From Lentisphaerota bacterium (GTDB lineage Bacteria; Verrucomicrobiota; Lentisphaeria; Victivallales; GWF2-50-93): a stretch of 8,400 nt of DNA. Every line of letters starts with the position of its first letter. Position 1 is the first letter of the stretch. The DNA is taken from contig JANYBI010000774.1 of the NCBI GenBank assembly GCA_025360875.1, forward strand, positions 1-8,400. Reading direction: 5' to 3'. The translations under genes and the position numbers were made by a program. Below the pieces are notes generated by a model. That model was not told where the DNA came from. It saw only the letters and a program-made list of their open reading frames with translations, and did not search any database. Positions 1-7,024 of the stretch are shown here, one piece after another.

Positions 1-2620
1 TGATTCCACTGTCGGCTAAATTTGTAGCGATCTGATCAGTTACCTCATCGTTTGCGGCAACTAGGAGGGAACCATCACCTTTCACGGGATCACGGATGTC
101 CTGGGCGCTGAATCTTCCGACTATCCTGTCTCTCAGGGGAATAATCTCCTCGTCGCCTTCAACAACGTTTCCGACCCAGATACCCTTTACGGTTCCGCAG
201 TCATGCTCATTGCAGATGACATCCTGGGAGACGTCCACGAGTTTACGGGTCATATATCCGGAGTCCGCAGTCTTGAGGGCTGTATCGGCAAGACCTTTTC
301 TGGCTCCATGGGTACTGATGAAGTATTCAAGGACGGAAAGACCTTCCCTGAAGTTGGATATGATTGGACGCTCGATGATGTCGCCAGAAGGTTTAGCCAT
401 AAGGCCGCGCATTCCTGCGAGCTGGCGGATCTGATCCTTGCTGCCTCGTGCTCCGGAATCAAGCATTGCGAACACGGGGTTGATTTCATTGGACTTCGAC
501 TTGTCAGTTGAAAAATCCAGAGAAGCAAAGAGTTCGTTAGCGACCCTGTTGCTGGCCTGTGTCCATATGTCGATGATCTTATTGTGGCGTTCGCCAGCAG
601 TGATCACACCGCGGTGGAACTGTGCTTCGACCTTGTCAATTTCCTTCCTGGCATTGACAATGTGCTCTTCCTTCTTCTCCGGTATCACCATGTCGGTGAT
701 TGAGATGGAGAATGCGGCGCGAGTCGCATATTCGTAGCCAAGCCTCTTGATGGCATCAAGAACTTCGACGGTCTTTTCGTGTCCGACAGTCCGATAGGTG
801 AGGGTTATGAGTTTTCCAAGGCGTTTTTTGTCGGCGACTTCATTGTAGAAACCGAGGGCCTTGTCCCATATTTCATTGAATATGCAACGTCCGGCGGTTG
901 TCAGTATGAAGCGGCTTTCCGAATTGCCATTGCAGGTCTTCTTCCCTAAATCAGGATTGGGGATCTTGATAGCATCATGTATCTTGATGATTTCAGCGTC
1001 AAGAGCGGAGATGACCTCGAAGTAGTCCTTGAAAGTCTTGGCCTTTTCAACATTTCTGGGCTTGACGGTGAGATAATATGATCCGAGCGTTATATCCTGT
1101 GTCGGAGTCGTTATCGGTTTTCCATTTGCAAGCGAGAATATGTTGTTCGTGGCGAACATGAGAAGTTTCGCCTCGAGCTGTGCCGGGCTTGAAAGCGGGA
1201 TATGCACGGCCATCTGGTCACCGTCGAAGTCGGCGTTGAACGCCGTACATACGAGTGGATGGATACGGATGGCGGAACCTTCGATAAGGATCGGATCAAA
1301 TGCCTGGATACTGAGGCGATGGAGCGTCGGCGCACGGTTAAGCATGACCGGATGCCCTTTTGTAACTTCCTCAAGGATGTCCCATACTACAGGTTCGCCG
1401 CGCTCGATCAGCTTTTTCGCACTGCGTACCGTGTGTACATAGCCTCTCTGCTTAAGATAGCGGATTATGAACGGCTCAAAGAGCACCAGTGCCATTTTTT
1501 TCGGGAGTCCGCACTGTCCGAGCTGGAGCTCGGGTCCGACTACGATGACAGAACGGCCTGAATAGTCGACACGTTTTCCAAGAAGGTTCTGGCGGAAGCG
1601 GCCTTGTTTCCCCTTAAGCATGTCGCTGAGGGATTTGAGGGGACGGTTCCCGGCGCCCGTTACGGCCCGTCCGTGACGTCCATTATCAAGAAGGGCGTCG
1701 ACGGCTTCCTGGAGCATGCGTTTCTCATTCCTGATGATGACTTCAGGAGTCCTGAGTTTCAGGAGGTTCTTCAGTCGGTTGTTCCTGTTTATGATCCTCC
1801 TGTACAGATCATTGAGATCAGACGTGGCGAATCTTCCGCCCTCGAGGGGAACTAGGGGCCTGAGATCCGGAGGAAGCACGGGAAGGACTTCCATTATCAT
1901 CCATTCCGGACGTGAACTGCTCTTGAAGAAGCCTTCTACAAGCCTGATCCTCTTGGCGAGCTTGACGCGGATGACCTTGCTCCTGGTGGAAGCCATCTGC
2001 TCCTCAAGCTCCTTTCTGAGAGTCTCAAGATTTATTTTTTCAAGCAGAGTCCTTACAGCCGGGGCTCCCATGTCGGACTTGAAGTTTTCACCGTAATCTT
2101 CACGTGCCTCGCGGTATTCGAGCTCTGAGAGAGGCTGTCCAAGTTTGAGAGGAGTGTCCCCCGGATCAGTTACAACCCAGTCCTCATAGTAGATGATTCT
2201 TTCAAGCGCCCTGGCGGTCATGTCGAGCATGAACCCGATACGGCTGGGCATGCACTTGAAGAACCAGATGTGTGACACCGGGACGGCAAGATCAATGTGC
2301 CCCATGCGTTCGCGTCTGACCCTTGACTGCGTAACTTCCACGCCGCACCTGTCACAGACCACACCCTTGTGCTTAACCCTCTTGTATTTTCCGCAATTAC
2401 ATTCCCAGTCGCGTGTAGGGCCGAAAATCCTTTCGCAGAAGAGACCGCCCTTTTCAGGCTTGAAGCTCCGGTAGTTTATTGTTTCAGGATTCTTGACTTC
2501 TCCGTGACTCCACGAGCGGATGACTTCAGGAGAGGCCACGTTAATCGTGACTCCGCCGAATGAAGAACTCTCCTCACGCTGTCCGAGAAGCTCCTTATAT
2601 GCATAACTGCTATCTATCAC
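1..2620 (-). CDS. rpoC: RNA polymerase beta' subunit, N-terminal 873 codons (3' end outside window)
   Basis: RpoC pairs with RpoB to form the RNA polymerase cleft and carries the catalytic magnesium site. The frame stays open from a GTG at 2618-2620 to the left window edge. In order I see: the first zinc site (C74, C76, C89, C92); the sigma-binding clamp helices beginning just after GGRFATSDLNDLYRR (about residues 261-305); the conserved KQGRFRQNLLGKRVDYSGRS stretch; the catalytic NADFDGD at 462-468 (1217-1237), whose Asp464, 466 and 468 match E. coli D460/D462/D464; and the bridge helix (about 763-798, with ADTALKT). Cys808 in DCGT matches the first cysteine of the second zinc site (E. coli C814); its three partners and the trigger loop lie beyond the edge. 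GTG was chosen because it sits 8 bases after AGGAGG, no ATG lies nearby in frame, and the protein then aligns with the family start. It follows rpoB by 20 bases. No frameshift or unusual insertion was seen; this open-ended GTG-started frame is missed by ATG-to-stop ORF calling. Confidence 0.98.
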   Translation of the reverse strand, partial: MIDSSYAYKELLGQREESSSFGGVTINVASPEVIRSWSHGEVKNPETINYRSFKPEKGGLFCERIFGPTRDWECNCGKYKRVKHKGVVCDRCGVEVTQSRVRRERMGHIDLAVPVSHIWFFKCMPSRIGFMLDMTARALERIIYYEDWVVTDPGDTPLKLGQPLSELEYREAREDYGENFKSDMGAPAVRTLLEKINLETLRKELEEQMASTRSKVIRVKLAKRIRLVEGFFKSSSRPEWMIMEVLPVLPPDLRPLVPLEGGRFATSDLNDLYRRIINRNNRLKNLLKLRTPEVIIRNEKRMLQEAVDALLDNGRHGRAVTGAGNRPLKSLSDMLKGKQGRFRQNLLGKRVDYSGRSVIVVGPELQLGQCGLPKKMALVLFEPFIIRYLKQRGYVHTVRSAKKLIERGEPVVWDILEEVTKGHPVMLNRAPTLHRLSIQAFDPILIEGSAIRIHPLVCTAFNADFDGDQMAVHIPLSSPAQLEAKLLMFATNNIFSLANGKPITTPTQDITLGSYYLTVKPRNVEKAKTFKDYFEVISALDAEIIKIHDAIKIPNPDLGKKTCNGNSESRFILTTAGRCIFNEIWDKALGFYNEVADKKRLGKLITLTYRTVGHEKTVEVLDAIKRLGYEYATRAAFSISITDMVIPEKKEEHIVNARKEIDKVEAQFHRGVITAGERHNKIIDIWTQASNRVANELFASLDFSTDKSKSNEINPVFAMLDSGARGSKDQIRQLAGMRGLMAKPSGDIIERPIISNFREGLSVLEYFISTHGARKGLADTALKTADSGYMTRKLVDVSQDVICNEHDCGTVKGIWVGNVVEGDEEIIPLRDRIVGRFSAQDIRDPVKGDGSLLVAANDEVTDQIATNLADSGI

Positions 2621-2628
2621 TTTAAAGT

Positions 2629-2634
2629 CCTCCT
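2629..2634 (-). promoter_or_regulatory. Ribosome binding site that fixes the GTG start of rpoC
   Basis: On the coding strand the 20-base rpoB-rpoC gap contains a full AGGAGG, followed by 8 bases (ACTTTAAA) and then GTG at 2620-2618. The perfect anti-Shine-Dalgarno match at normal spacing is the main reason to accept a GTG start for rpoC. Confidence 0.85.
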
Positions 2635-2640
2635 GCGGTT

Positions 2641-5600
2641 TTATTCAGTCAAGTTTTGTTTGTTTGTGATCCGGATATCAATTCCAAGACTCTGCATTTC
2701 CTTGAGCAGAACATTGAAGGATTCAGGCCTGTGCGGTTCGAGAACGTTGTGACCCTTGACAATGGATTCATAGATCCTTGCGCGTCCTACGACATCATCG
2801 CTCTTGACTGTCAGCATTTCCTGGAGGGTATATGCCGCCCCATATGCTTCTAGCGCCCAGACTTCCATTTCGCCGAAACGCTGGCCGCCGTGCTGGGCTT
2901 TACCGCCTAGAGGCTGCTGTGTAACCAGGGAATATGGACCGACTGCGCGTGCATGGATCTTATTTGACACGAGATGGTCGAGTTTCATCATGTATATTTG
3001 CCCTACGAATACGCGCTGCGCGAATTTTTCACCGCTTCTTCCGTCGAAGAGATCGGTCTTTCCATCGAATACGAGCTTGCCGCCCACCTGTCTGAATCCC
3101 AGGGTGGAAGGACTGCCCTTTTCCTTTGAAATCTTGTCGTTGGCCTTTTTCATGAGCTCGACAATTGTTTCCTCGTTGACACCGTCGAATACAGGACTTG
3201 CGACCTTGAGACCGAGAATCTTCGCCGCCCATCCGAGATGGGTCTCGAGAACCTGTCCAACATTCATACGGCTCGGCACACCGAGCGGATTCAGTACGAT
3301 GTCAACCGGAGTTCCGTCGGCAAGATACGGCATATCTTCTTCAGGCACTATTTTTGCGACTATGCCCTTGTTTCCATGACGGCCGGCCATCTTGTCGCCA
3401 ACTTCGAGCTTGCGCTTGCTTGCGACATAGACTTTGACCTTTTTGACTATTCCAGGATCTATCCCTTCGCCCTTTTCAAGCGTTTTCAGGATTTCATCCC
3501 TGTTCTGTTCGATCTCCTTGAACCTTGGCACGTAAGTATCGATTATGCCGTCGATAGTTTTCCTCAGAGGGCATGAATCCATTTTGTACTGCTGGTTCTT
3601 GTTGGCGAGTTTTAGGACAGAACTCCTCGTCACTTTCCTGTTCGCGGAAATAAGTATCGCATTGCTCTTTGATGACGATGCATCGTAGATGGGGCAGGGG
3701 AGTTTCTGGCCGAGTATGATTTCGGCAAGCTTGTCCGCAAGCTCCTCCACGATCTCGTTGTATTCGTTCTTATAGTTGTCCTTCGCCATCTTTGTCTGAC
3801 GGCGGATTTCAGATTTCGTGAGGGACTGCCTGTTCGGATCCTTGCTCCTCTCGATCCTGACATCCATGACTATGCCGCCCTTGCCGCTGCTGACAATAAG
3901 GCTTGAATCCTTGACATCAGCCGCCTTTTCACCGAAAATAGCTCTCAGAAGCCTTTCTTCAGGGGCAAGTTCAGTTTCAGATTTGGGAGTGATTTTCCCT
4001 ACGAGAATGTCGCCGGCCTTGACTTCGGCACCAAGTCTGATGATTCCGTCAGGTCCAAGGTTCCTAAGTGCTTCCTCGCTTACGTTAGGAATATCGCGAG
4101 TTATCTCTTCAGGACCTAGCTTCGTGTCGCGGGCAGTAAGTTCAAACTCATCGATGTGTATGCTTGTGAATACATCATCCTTGACCACCCTCTCGTTTAT
4201 GACGATAGCATCCTCGAAGTTGTATCCGCACCACGGCATGAATGCGACGAAGACGTTCTTGCCGAGTGCGAGTTCGCCATGGTCTGTCGCGGCGCCGTCT
4301 GCGATGACATCGCCTTTCTTGACTTTCTGTCCGACTCTGACGACAGGTCTCTGGTTTATACAAGTTCCGGCGTTGCTGCGGAGATATTTCTTCAGCTGGT
4401 AGAACTGTGATTTCTCGTCCTTCTCCGATTTTGGCACCTTGCCGTCAGGAGATACAATTACAAAGTTCCCATTGACGCTTGCGACGATACCTTCCTTGAC
4501 AGCCGTCTCAATCGCCCTTGAATCCGACGCGACACGCTGTTCGAGTCCCGTGCCTACAAGAGGTGATTCAGTAGTCATCAAAGGAACGGCCTGGCGTTGC
4601 ATGTTCGAACCCATGAGCGCGCGGTTCGCGTCGTTATGCTCAAGAAACGGAACAAGTCCGGCCGCTGCGCTTACAAGCTGTTTGGGGGAGACATCCATAT
4701 ACTGGATCTTCTCGCGTGCTATTTCAGAAGAGTCGCCCTGATATCTGCACATTACCATTTCGCTGAGGAGCTTGCCTTTTTCATCGATGGTGGCATTTGC
4801 CTGGGCGATGACGAATTTCTCCTCCTGGTCGGCTGTAAGGTAGTCTATATCCTTTGTGACGACACCATGTTTTACAGTCCGGTACGGAGTCTCAAGGAAT
4901 CCGTAGCGGTTGATCCTGGAATAAAGTGACATGGACGAAATAAGACCGATGTTCGGACCTTCGGGGGTCTCAATCGGGCATACGCGGCCATAATGGCTGG
5001 AATGTACGTCGCGGACTTCGAATCCCGCGCGTTCGCGGCTTAGTCCGCCTGGTCCGAGGGCGCTTAGACGTCTTTTATTTGTCAGTTCCGAAAGCGGATT
5101 CGTCTGGTCCATGAACTGCGAGAGCTGGTTCCTCGCGAAAAAGTCCCTGACTACTCCGGCGAAAGCCTTTGGATTGACGAGTTGTCCGGGAGTGACACTT
5201 ACACCATCTGTTCCGAGAAGCGTCATGCGTTCACGGATGAGGCGTTCAGTCCTGACGAGACCTACGCGGCACTGGTTCTGGAGAAGTTCTCCGACAGTTC
5301 TTACGCGTCTGCTGCCGAGATGGTCGATATCATCGGCCTGTCCACCGATATTGCGGAGCTTGATAAGATTCTTGGTGGCCTCCATCAGATCATTCTTGTC
5401 GAGAATTCTTACCGACATAGGGATATTAGTCCCAAGCTTCTGGTTGATCTTGAATCTTCCGACTTCGCCAAGATCATAGCGGCGCACATCGAAGAAGAGG
5501 CGTTTCAGGAGCTGTTTTGCATTGCTGATGCTTGGTGGATCTCCGGGTCTCATCCTTTTGTAGACTTCCTTGAGAGCTTCCTCAACGTTCCTGGATGGGT

Positions 5601-6468
5601 CGCGCTTGAGGCAGAGGATCATGTGGTTGACTCCATCGGGAATTTCCACGAGCTGGACCTTTTTAACGTCGGCATCTGAAATGGTTTTCAGGATAGTCTC
5701 CGTAAGCGGCTCAAGCTCGGCGACGATAACCGAACCGGATGGATCGGAGACATCGTTGACGGTGTAGAAATTCGAAAGTTCCTTGCCGCTCTTCTTGAGG
5801 AGAGTCGCGACAGTGTAGGAGTCGACCTTATAGATGGCGGAAAGGATGTCCGCATTGGTTTCGTATCCTATTGCGCGGAGGAACGTGGTGATGAGGAACT
5901 TTCTCCTCCTGCGTCTTCTGTCAAGATAGATATAGATGAGATCATTGATGTCGTATTGGACTTCCATCCATGAGCCGCGGTCCGGGATGATCCTGTAGGA
6001 ATAAAGCGTGCGGCCATTTGAATGACGTGTTTTCTCGAAGCAGATTCCAGGCGATCTGTGGAGCTGGCTTATGATGACACGTTCAGCGCCGTTGATTACA
6101 AATGTCCCTCGGTCGGTCATCATAGGGATATCGCCGAAATAGACAGCCTCATCTATTTTCTTGCCCTTGTCGTCGATTTTGAAAGAGACATGCAGAGGAG
6201 AGCTGTAAGTGTCACTGTCCTTGATGCAATCGAGGACGCTGCGTTTAGGTTCACCTATCGTATAACCAGTAAAATCAAGCGCGAGCTGCTTGTCGAAGCT
6301 TTCAATCGGGAAAACTTCCTTGAATACTTCCTGCAAACCCTGATTTTTTCTTTTTTCCGGAGGAACATCCTTCTGCAGGAATGTCGCATAAGATTCCAAC
6401 TGGACCCCTATCAGGTCCGGAATATTAAGCACGTCCTGCAGTTTACCAAAATTTAAGCGTTCAGTCAT
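2641..6468 (-). CDS. rpoB: RNA polymerase beta subunit
   Basis: This is the complete beta subunit, 1275 residues against 1342 in E. coli, forming one side of the RNA polymerase cleft, the rifampicin pocket and part of the active site. Landmarks in order: an N-terminal start LNFGKLQDVLNIPDL; the protrusion segment QLHRSPG; a basic run of six Arg plus Lys (184-190) in the lobe; the rifampicin-determining region (about 447-471) and the following RVCPIETPEGPNIGLI; NMQRQAVP, with the Arg equivalent to E. coli R687; NFED with E752-D753 (E. coli E813-D814); K1018 and K1026 around GDKMAGRHGNKG (E. coli K1065 and K1073); and the C-terminal HGGQRFGEMEVWALEAYGAA motif. It is shorter than E. coli mainly because the large lineage-specific insertions seem absent. 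The ATG at 6466-6468 is preceded by AGGGTGG (6472-6478). At the equivalent of E. coli H526 it has Asn464, a possible rifampicin-insensitivity change. Confidence 0.99.
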   Translation of the reverse strand: MTERLNFGKLQDVLNIPDLIGVQLESYATFLQKDVPPEKRKNQGLQEVFKEVFPIESFDKQLALDFTGYTIGEPKRSVLDCIKDSDTYSSPLHVSFKIDDKGKKIDEAVYFGDIPMMTDRGTFVINGAERVIISQLHRSPGICFEKTRHSNGRTLYSYRIIPDRGSWMEVQYDINDLIYIYLDRRRRRRKFLITTFLRAIGYETNADILSAIYKVDSYTVATLLKKSGKELSNFYTVNDVSDPSGSVIVAELEPLTETILKTISDADVKKVQLVEIPDGVNHMILCLKRDPSRNVEEALKEVYKRMRPGDPPSISNAKQLLKRLFFDVRRYDLGEVGRFKINQKLGTNIPMSVRILDKNDLMEATKNLIKLRNIGGQADDIDHLGSRRVRTVGELLQNQCRVGLVRTERLIRERMTLLGTDGVSVTPGQLVNPKAFAGVVRDFFARNQLSQFMDQTNPLSELTNKRRLSALGPGGLSRERAGFEVRDVHSSHYGRVCPIETPEGPNIGLISSMSLYSRINRYGFLETPYRTVKHGVVTKDIDYLTADQEEKFVIAQANATIDEKGKLLSEMVMCRYQGDSSEIAREKIQYMDVSPKQLVSAAAGLVPFLEHNDANRALMGSNMQRQAVPLMTTESPLVGTGLEQRVASDSRAIETAVKEGIVASVNGNFVIVSPDGKVPKSEKDEKSQFYQLKKYLRSNAGTCINQRPVVRVGQKVKKGDVIADGAATDHGELALGKNVFVAFMPWCGYNFEDAIVINERVVKDDVFTSIHIDEFELTARDTKLGPEEITRDIPNVSEEALRNLGPDGIIRLGAEVKAGDILVGKITPKSETELAPEERLLRAIFGEKAADVKDSSLIVSSGKGGIVMDVRIERSKDPNRQSLTKSEIRRQTKMAKDNYKNEYNEIVEELADKLAEIILGQKLPCPIYDASSSKSNAILISANRKVTRSSVLKLANKNQQYKMDSCPLRKTIDGIIDTYVPRFKEIEQNRDEILKTLEKGEGIDPGIVKKVKVYVASKRKLEVGDKMAGRHGNKGIVAKIVPEEDMPYLADGTPVDIVLNPLGVPSRMNVGQVLETHLGWAAKILGLKVASPVFDGVNEETIVELMKKANDKISKEKGSPSTLGFRQVGGKLVFDGKTDLFDGRSGEKFAQRVFVGQIYMMKLDHLVSNKIHARAVGPYSLVTQQPLGGKAQHGGQRFGEMEVWALEAYGAAYTLQEMLTVKSDDVVGRARIYESIVKGHNVLEPHRPESFNVLLKEMQSLGIDIRITNKQNLTE
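5056..5130 (-). other. Rifampicin-resistance-determining region of rpoB, with Asn at the His526 position
   Basis: Codons 447-471 align without gaps to E. coli 509-533. The visible residues include QLSQFMDQTNPLSEL, then TNKRRLSAL. D454 (E. coli D516), S469 (S531) and L471 (L533) keep the sensitive-type residue. Residue 464, encoded by AAT at 5077-5079, is Asn where most bacteria have His (E. coli H526). Other differences (Ser509 to Asn, Asn518 to Thr, Ile530 to Leu) are at positions I do not regard as decisive. The amino acids are read directly; a resistance effect is inferred from other organisms. Confidence 0.9.
5902..5922 (-). other. Poly-arginine segment of RpoB with an internal Shine-Dalgarno-like sequence
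   Basis: The codons AGA AGA CGC AGG AGG AGA encode R184-R189, directly after D183 and before K190. E. coli has a shorter basic DRRRK here, so a basic patch is expected, but the run is longer. The coding-strand bases AGGAGGAGA (5902-5910) match the anti-Shine-Dalgarno sequence closely. No plausible start codon in another frame makes this look like a real translation start. Confidence 0.6.
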
Positions 6469-6471
6469 AGT

Positions 6472-6478
6472 CCACCCT
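6472..6478 (-). promoter_or_regulatory. Ribosome binding site of rpoB
   Basis: The coding strand reads AGGGTGG, then ACT, then the ATG at 6468-6466. The AGGG core lies 6 bases from the start. It is a moderate match to the consensus, weaker than those of rplL and rpoC, and it supports the assigned rpoB start. Confidence 0.6.
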
Positions 6479-6510
6479 GCAAAGATTGTTATATAGAATT
6501 AACGAAAAGA

Positions 6511-6525
6511 GGAGATGCGATCTCC
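6511..6525 (-). terminator. Small perfect hairpin in the rplL-rpoB leader (function uncertain)
   Basis: The coding strand carries GGAGATCGCATCTCC, a 6-bp perfect stem with a 3-base loop, followed by TCTTTTCG. It lies about 20 bases downstream of the larger hairpin and about 40 bases before the rpoB start. The T tract is short and broken, so this could be a weak secondary terminator, an RNA processing or stability element, or an operator-like inverted repeat. The stem is seen directly; any role is inference. Confidence 0.4.
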
Positions 6526-6532
6526 AACTCCA

Positions 6533-6583
6533 GAAAATCAAAAATAATGGAGCAGCGGGGAAATTCCCCCGCCACTTCCATTA
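6533..6583 (-). terminator. Attenuator-like hairpin between rplL and rpoB
   Basis: In the only long gap of the operon, the transcript can form an outer 7-bp stem (TAATGGA with TCCATTA, 6577-6583 and 6545-6551), a small asymmetric internal loop, and an inner 6-bp GC stem (GCGGGG with CCCCGC, 6567-6572 and 6555-6560) closing a 6-base loop. It is followed on the coding strand by TTTTTGATTTTC, the usual shape of an intrinsic terminator, though with a broken T run. In E. coli a partial terminator occupies the same rplL-rpoB position and lowers polymerase relative to ribosomal protein expression; a similar role is inferred here. The plus strand also has six T after the structure, but no plus-strand gene ends here. 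Confidence 0.7.
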
Positions 6584-6596
6584 GTTTTTTAATAAT

Positions 6597-7001
6597 TTAT
6601 TTAAGTTCAACTTTTGCGCCGGCTGCTTCAAGCTGCGCTTTCATCTTGGCGGCTTCATCCTTGGTAACGCCTTCCTTGACGGACTTCGGCGCGCCTTCTA
6701 CAAGGTCTTTTGCTTCCTTGAGCCCGAGACCTGTGATTGTCCTGACTTCCTTGATGACTTTGATCTTGTCAGCGCCGAAGTTGGCGAGAACGACTGTGAA
6801 CTCGGTTTTCTCTTCAGCAGCCGGAGCCGCTGCGCCAGCCGGAGCCGCTGCAACTGCAGCGACAGGAGCCGCTGCTGAAACACCAAGACGGTTTTCAAGA
6901 GCCTTTACGAGCTTTGAGAGTTCGAGCACTGAAAGATTTTCGACGTAGGAGATGAACTGATCCATTTCCTTTGAAACTTCAACTTTTACTTCATCTGACA
7001 T
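6597..7001 (-). CDS. rplL: 50S ribosomal protein L7/L12
   Basis: L12 is the multi-copy ribosomal stalk protein that recruits translation GTPases (EF-Tu, EF-G, IF2) and stimulates GTP hydrolysis. The product is 134 residues, against about 121 in E. coli. It has the three expected parts: an N-terminal dimerisation helix pair (about 10-41, ending LENRLGV), an Ala/Pro-rich flexible hinge (about 42-64), and a globular C-terminal domain (about 66-134) with the factor-binding face KIKVIKEVR and GLGLKEAKDLVE. The extra length is in a few N-terminal residues and a longer hinge built from repeated AAAP units. The ATG has a GGAGG 7 bases upstream, the strongest translation signal of the ribosomal genes here, which fits the higher copy number of L12. 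It follows rplJ by 23 bases, and an attenuator-like hairpin lies directly downstream. Confidence 0.99.
   Translation of the reverse strand: MSDEVKVEVSKEMDQFISYVENLSVLELSKLVKALENRLGVSAAAPVAAVAAAPAGAAAPAAEEKTEFTVVLANFGADKIKVIKEVRTITGLGLKEAKDLVEGAPKSVKEGVTKDEAAKMKAQLEAAGAKVELK
6819..6876 (-). repeat. Tandem repeat encoding the L12 hinge
   Basis: Two adjacent 18-base units (6819-6836 and 6837-6854) share their first 15 bases on the plus strand (agccggagccgctgc). A third partial copy of the core ggagccgctgc starts at 6865, spaced 24 bases from the last. In protein they give successive AAAP(V/A) blocks of the hinge. The unit is a multiple of three, so copy-number change would alter hinge length without breaking the frame. 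Confidence 0.75.
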
Positions 7002-7008
7002 ATTAGGA

Positions 7009-7013
7009 CCTCC
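7009..7013 (-). promoter_or_regulatory. Strong ribosome binding site of rplL
   Basis: The coding strand has GGAGG, preceded by T, with 7 bases (TCCTAAT) before the ATG at 7001. It lies within the 23-base rplJ-rplL gap and gives L12 its own independent initiation site, in contrast to the overlapping starts of rplA and rplJ. Confidence 0.8.
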
Positions 7014-7024
7014 ATATTTGATTT

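Noticed and set aside
1111..1561. Minus- and plus-strand frames (87, 100 and 119 codons) across the beta' active-site region
   Set aside because: They are out of frame or antisense to rpoC, whose own frame reads through the region intact, including NADFDGD.
1..2620. A broken or frameshifted rpoC, suggested by the lack of one long ATG-to-stop frame
   Set aside because: Translation from the GTG at 2620 gives continuous, correctly spaced beta' motifs down to residue 873. The gap in ORF calling comes from the GTG start and from the gene running off the window.
2804..4402. Long plus-strand frames opposite rpoB (191 codons at 2804-3379, 194 codons at 3818-4402)
   Set aside because: They lie wholly antisense to the highly conserved rpoB, show no recognisable family features and no good ribosome binding site, and reflect the third-position bias of the gene on the other strand.
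5182..5679. Plus-strand frame of 165 codons opposite the rifampicin region of rpoB
   Set aside because: Antisense shadow of a gene under strong protein-level constraint; no recognised domain or independent expression signal.
6469..6510. Possible internal promoter before rpoB (TATATAAC on the coding strand)
   Set aside because: The TATATA/TATAAC hexamers look like a -10 element, but there is no TTGACA-like sequence 16-18 bases upstream and no extended -10. AT-rich spacers give such matches by chance.
6545..6590. Plus-strand terminator (the same hairpin followed by six T)
   Set aside because: The structure could in principle act in both directions, but no plus-strand gene ends here and all supported genes are on the minus strand.
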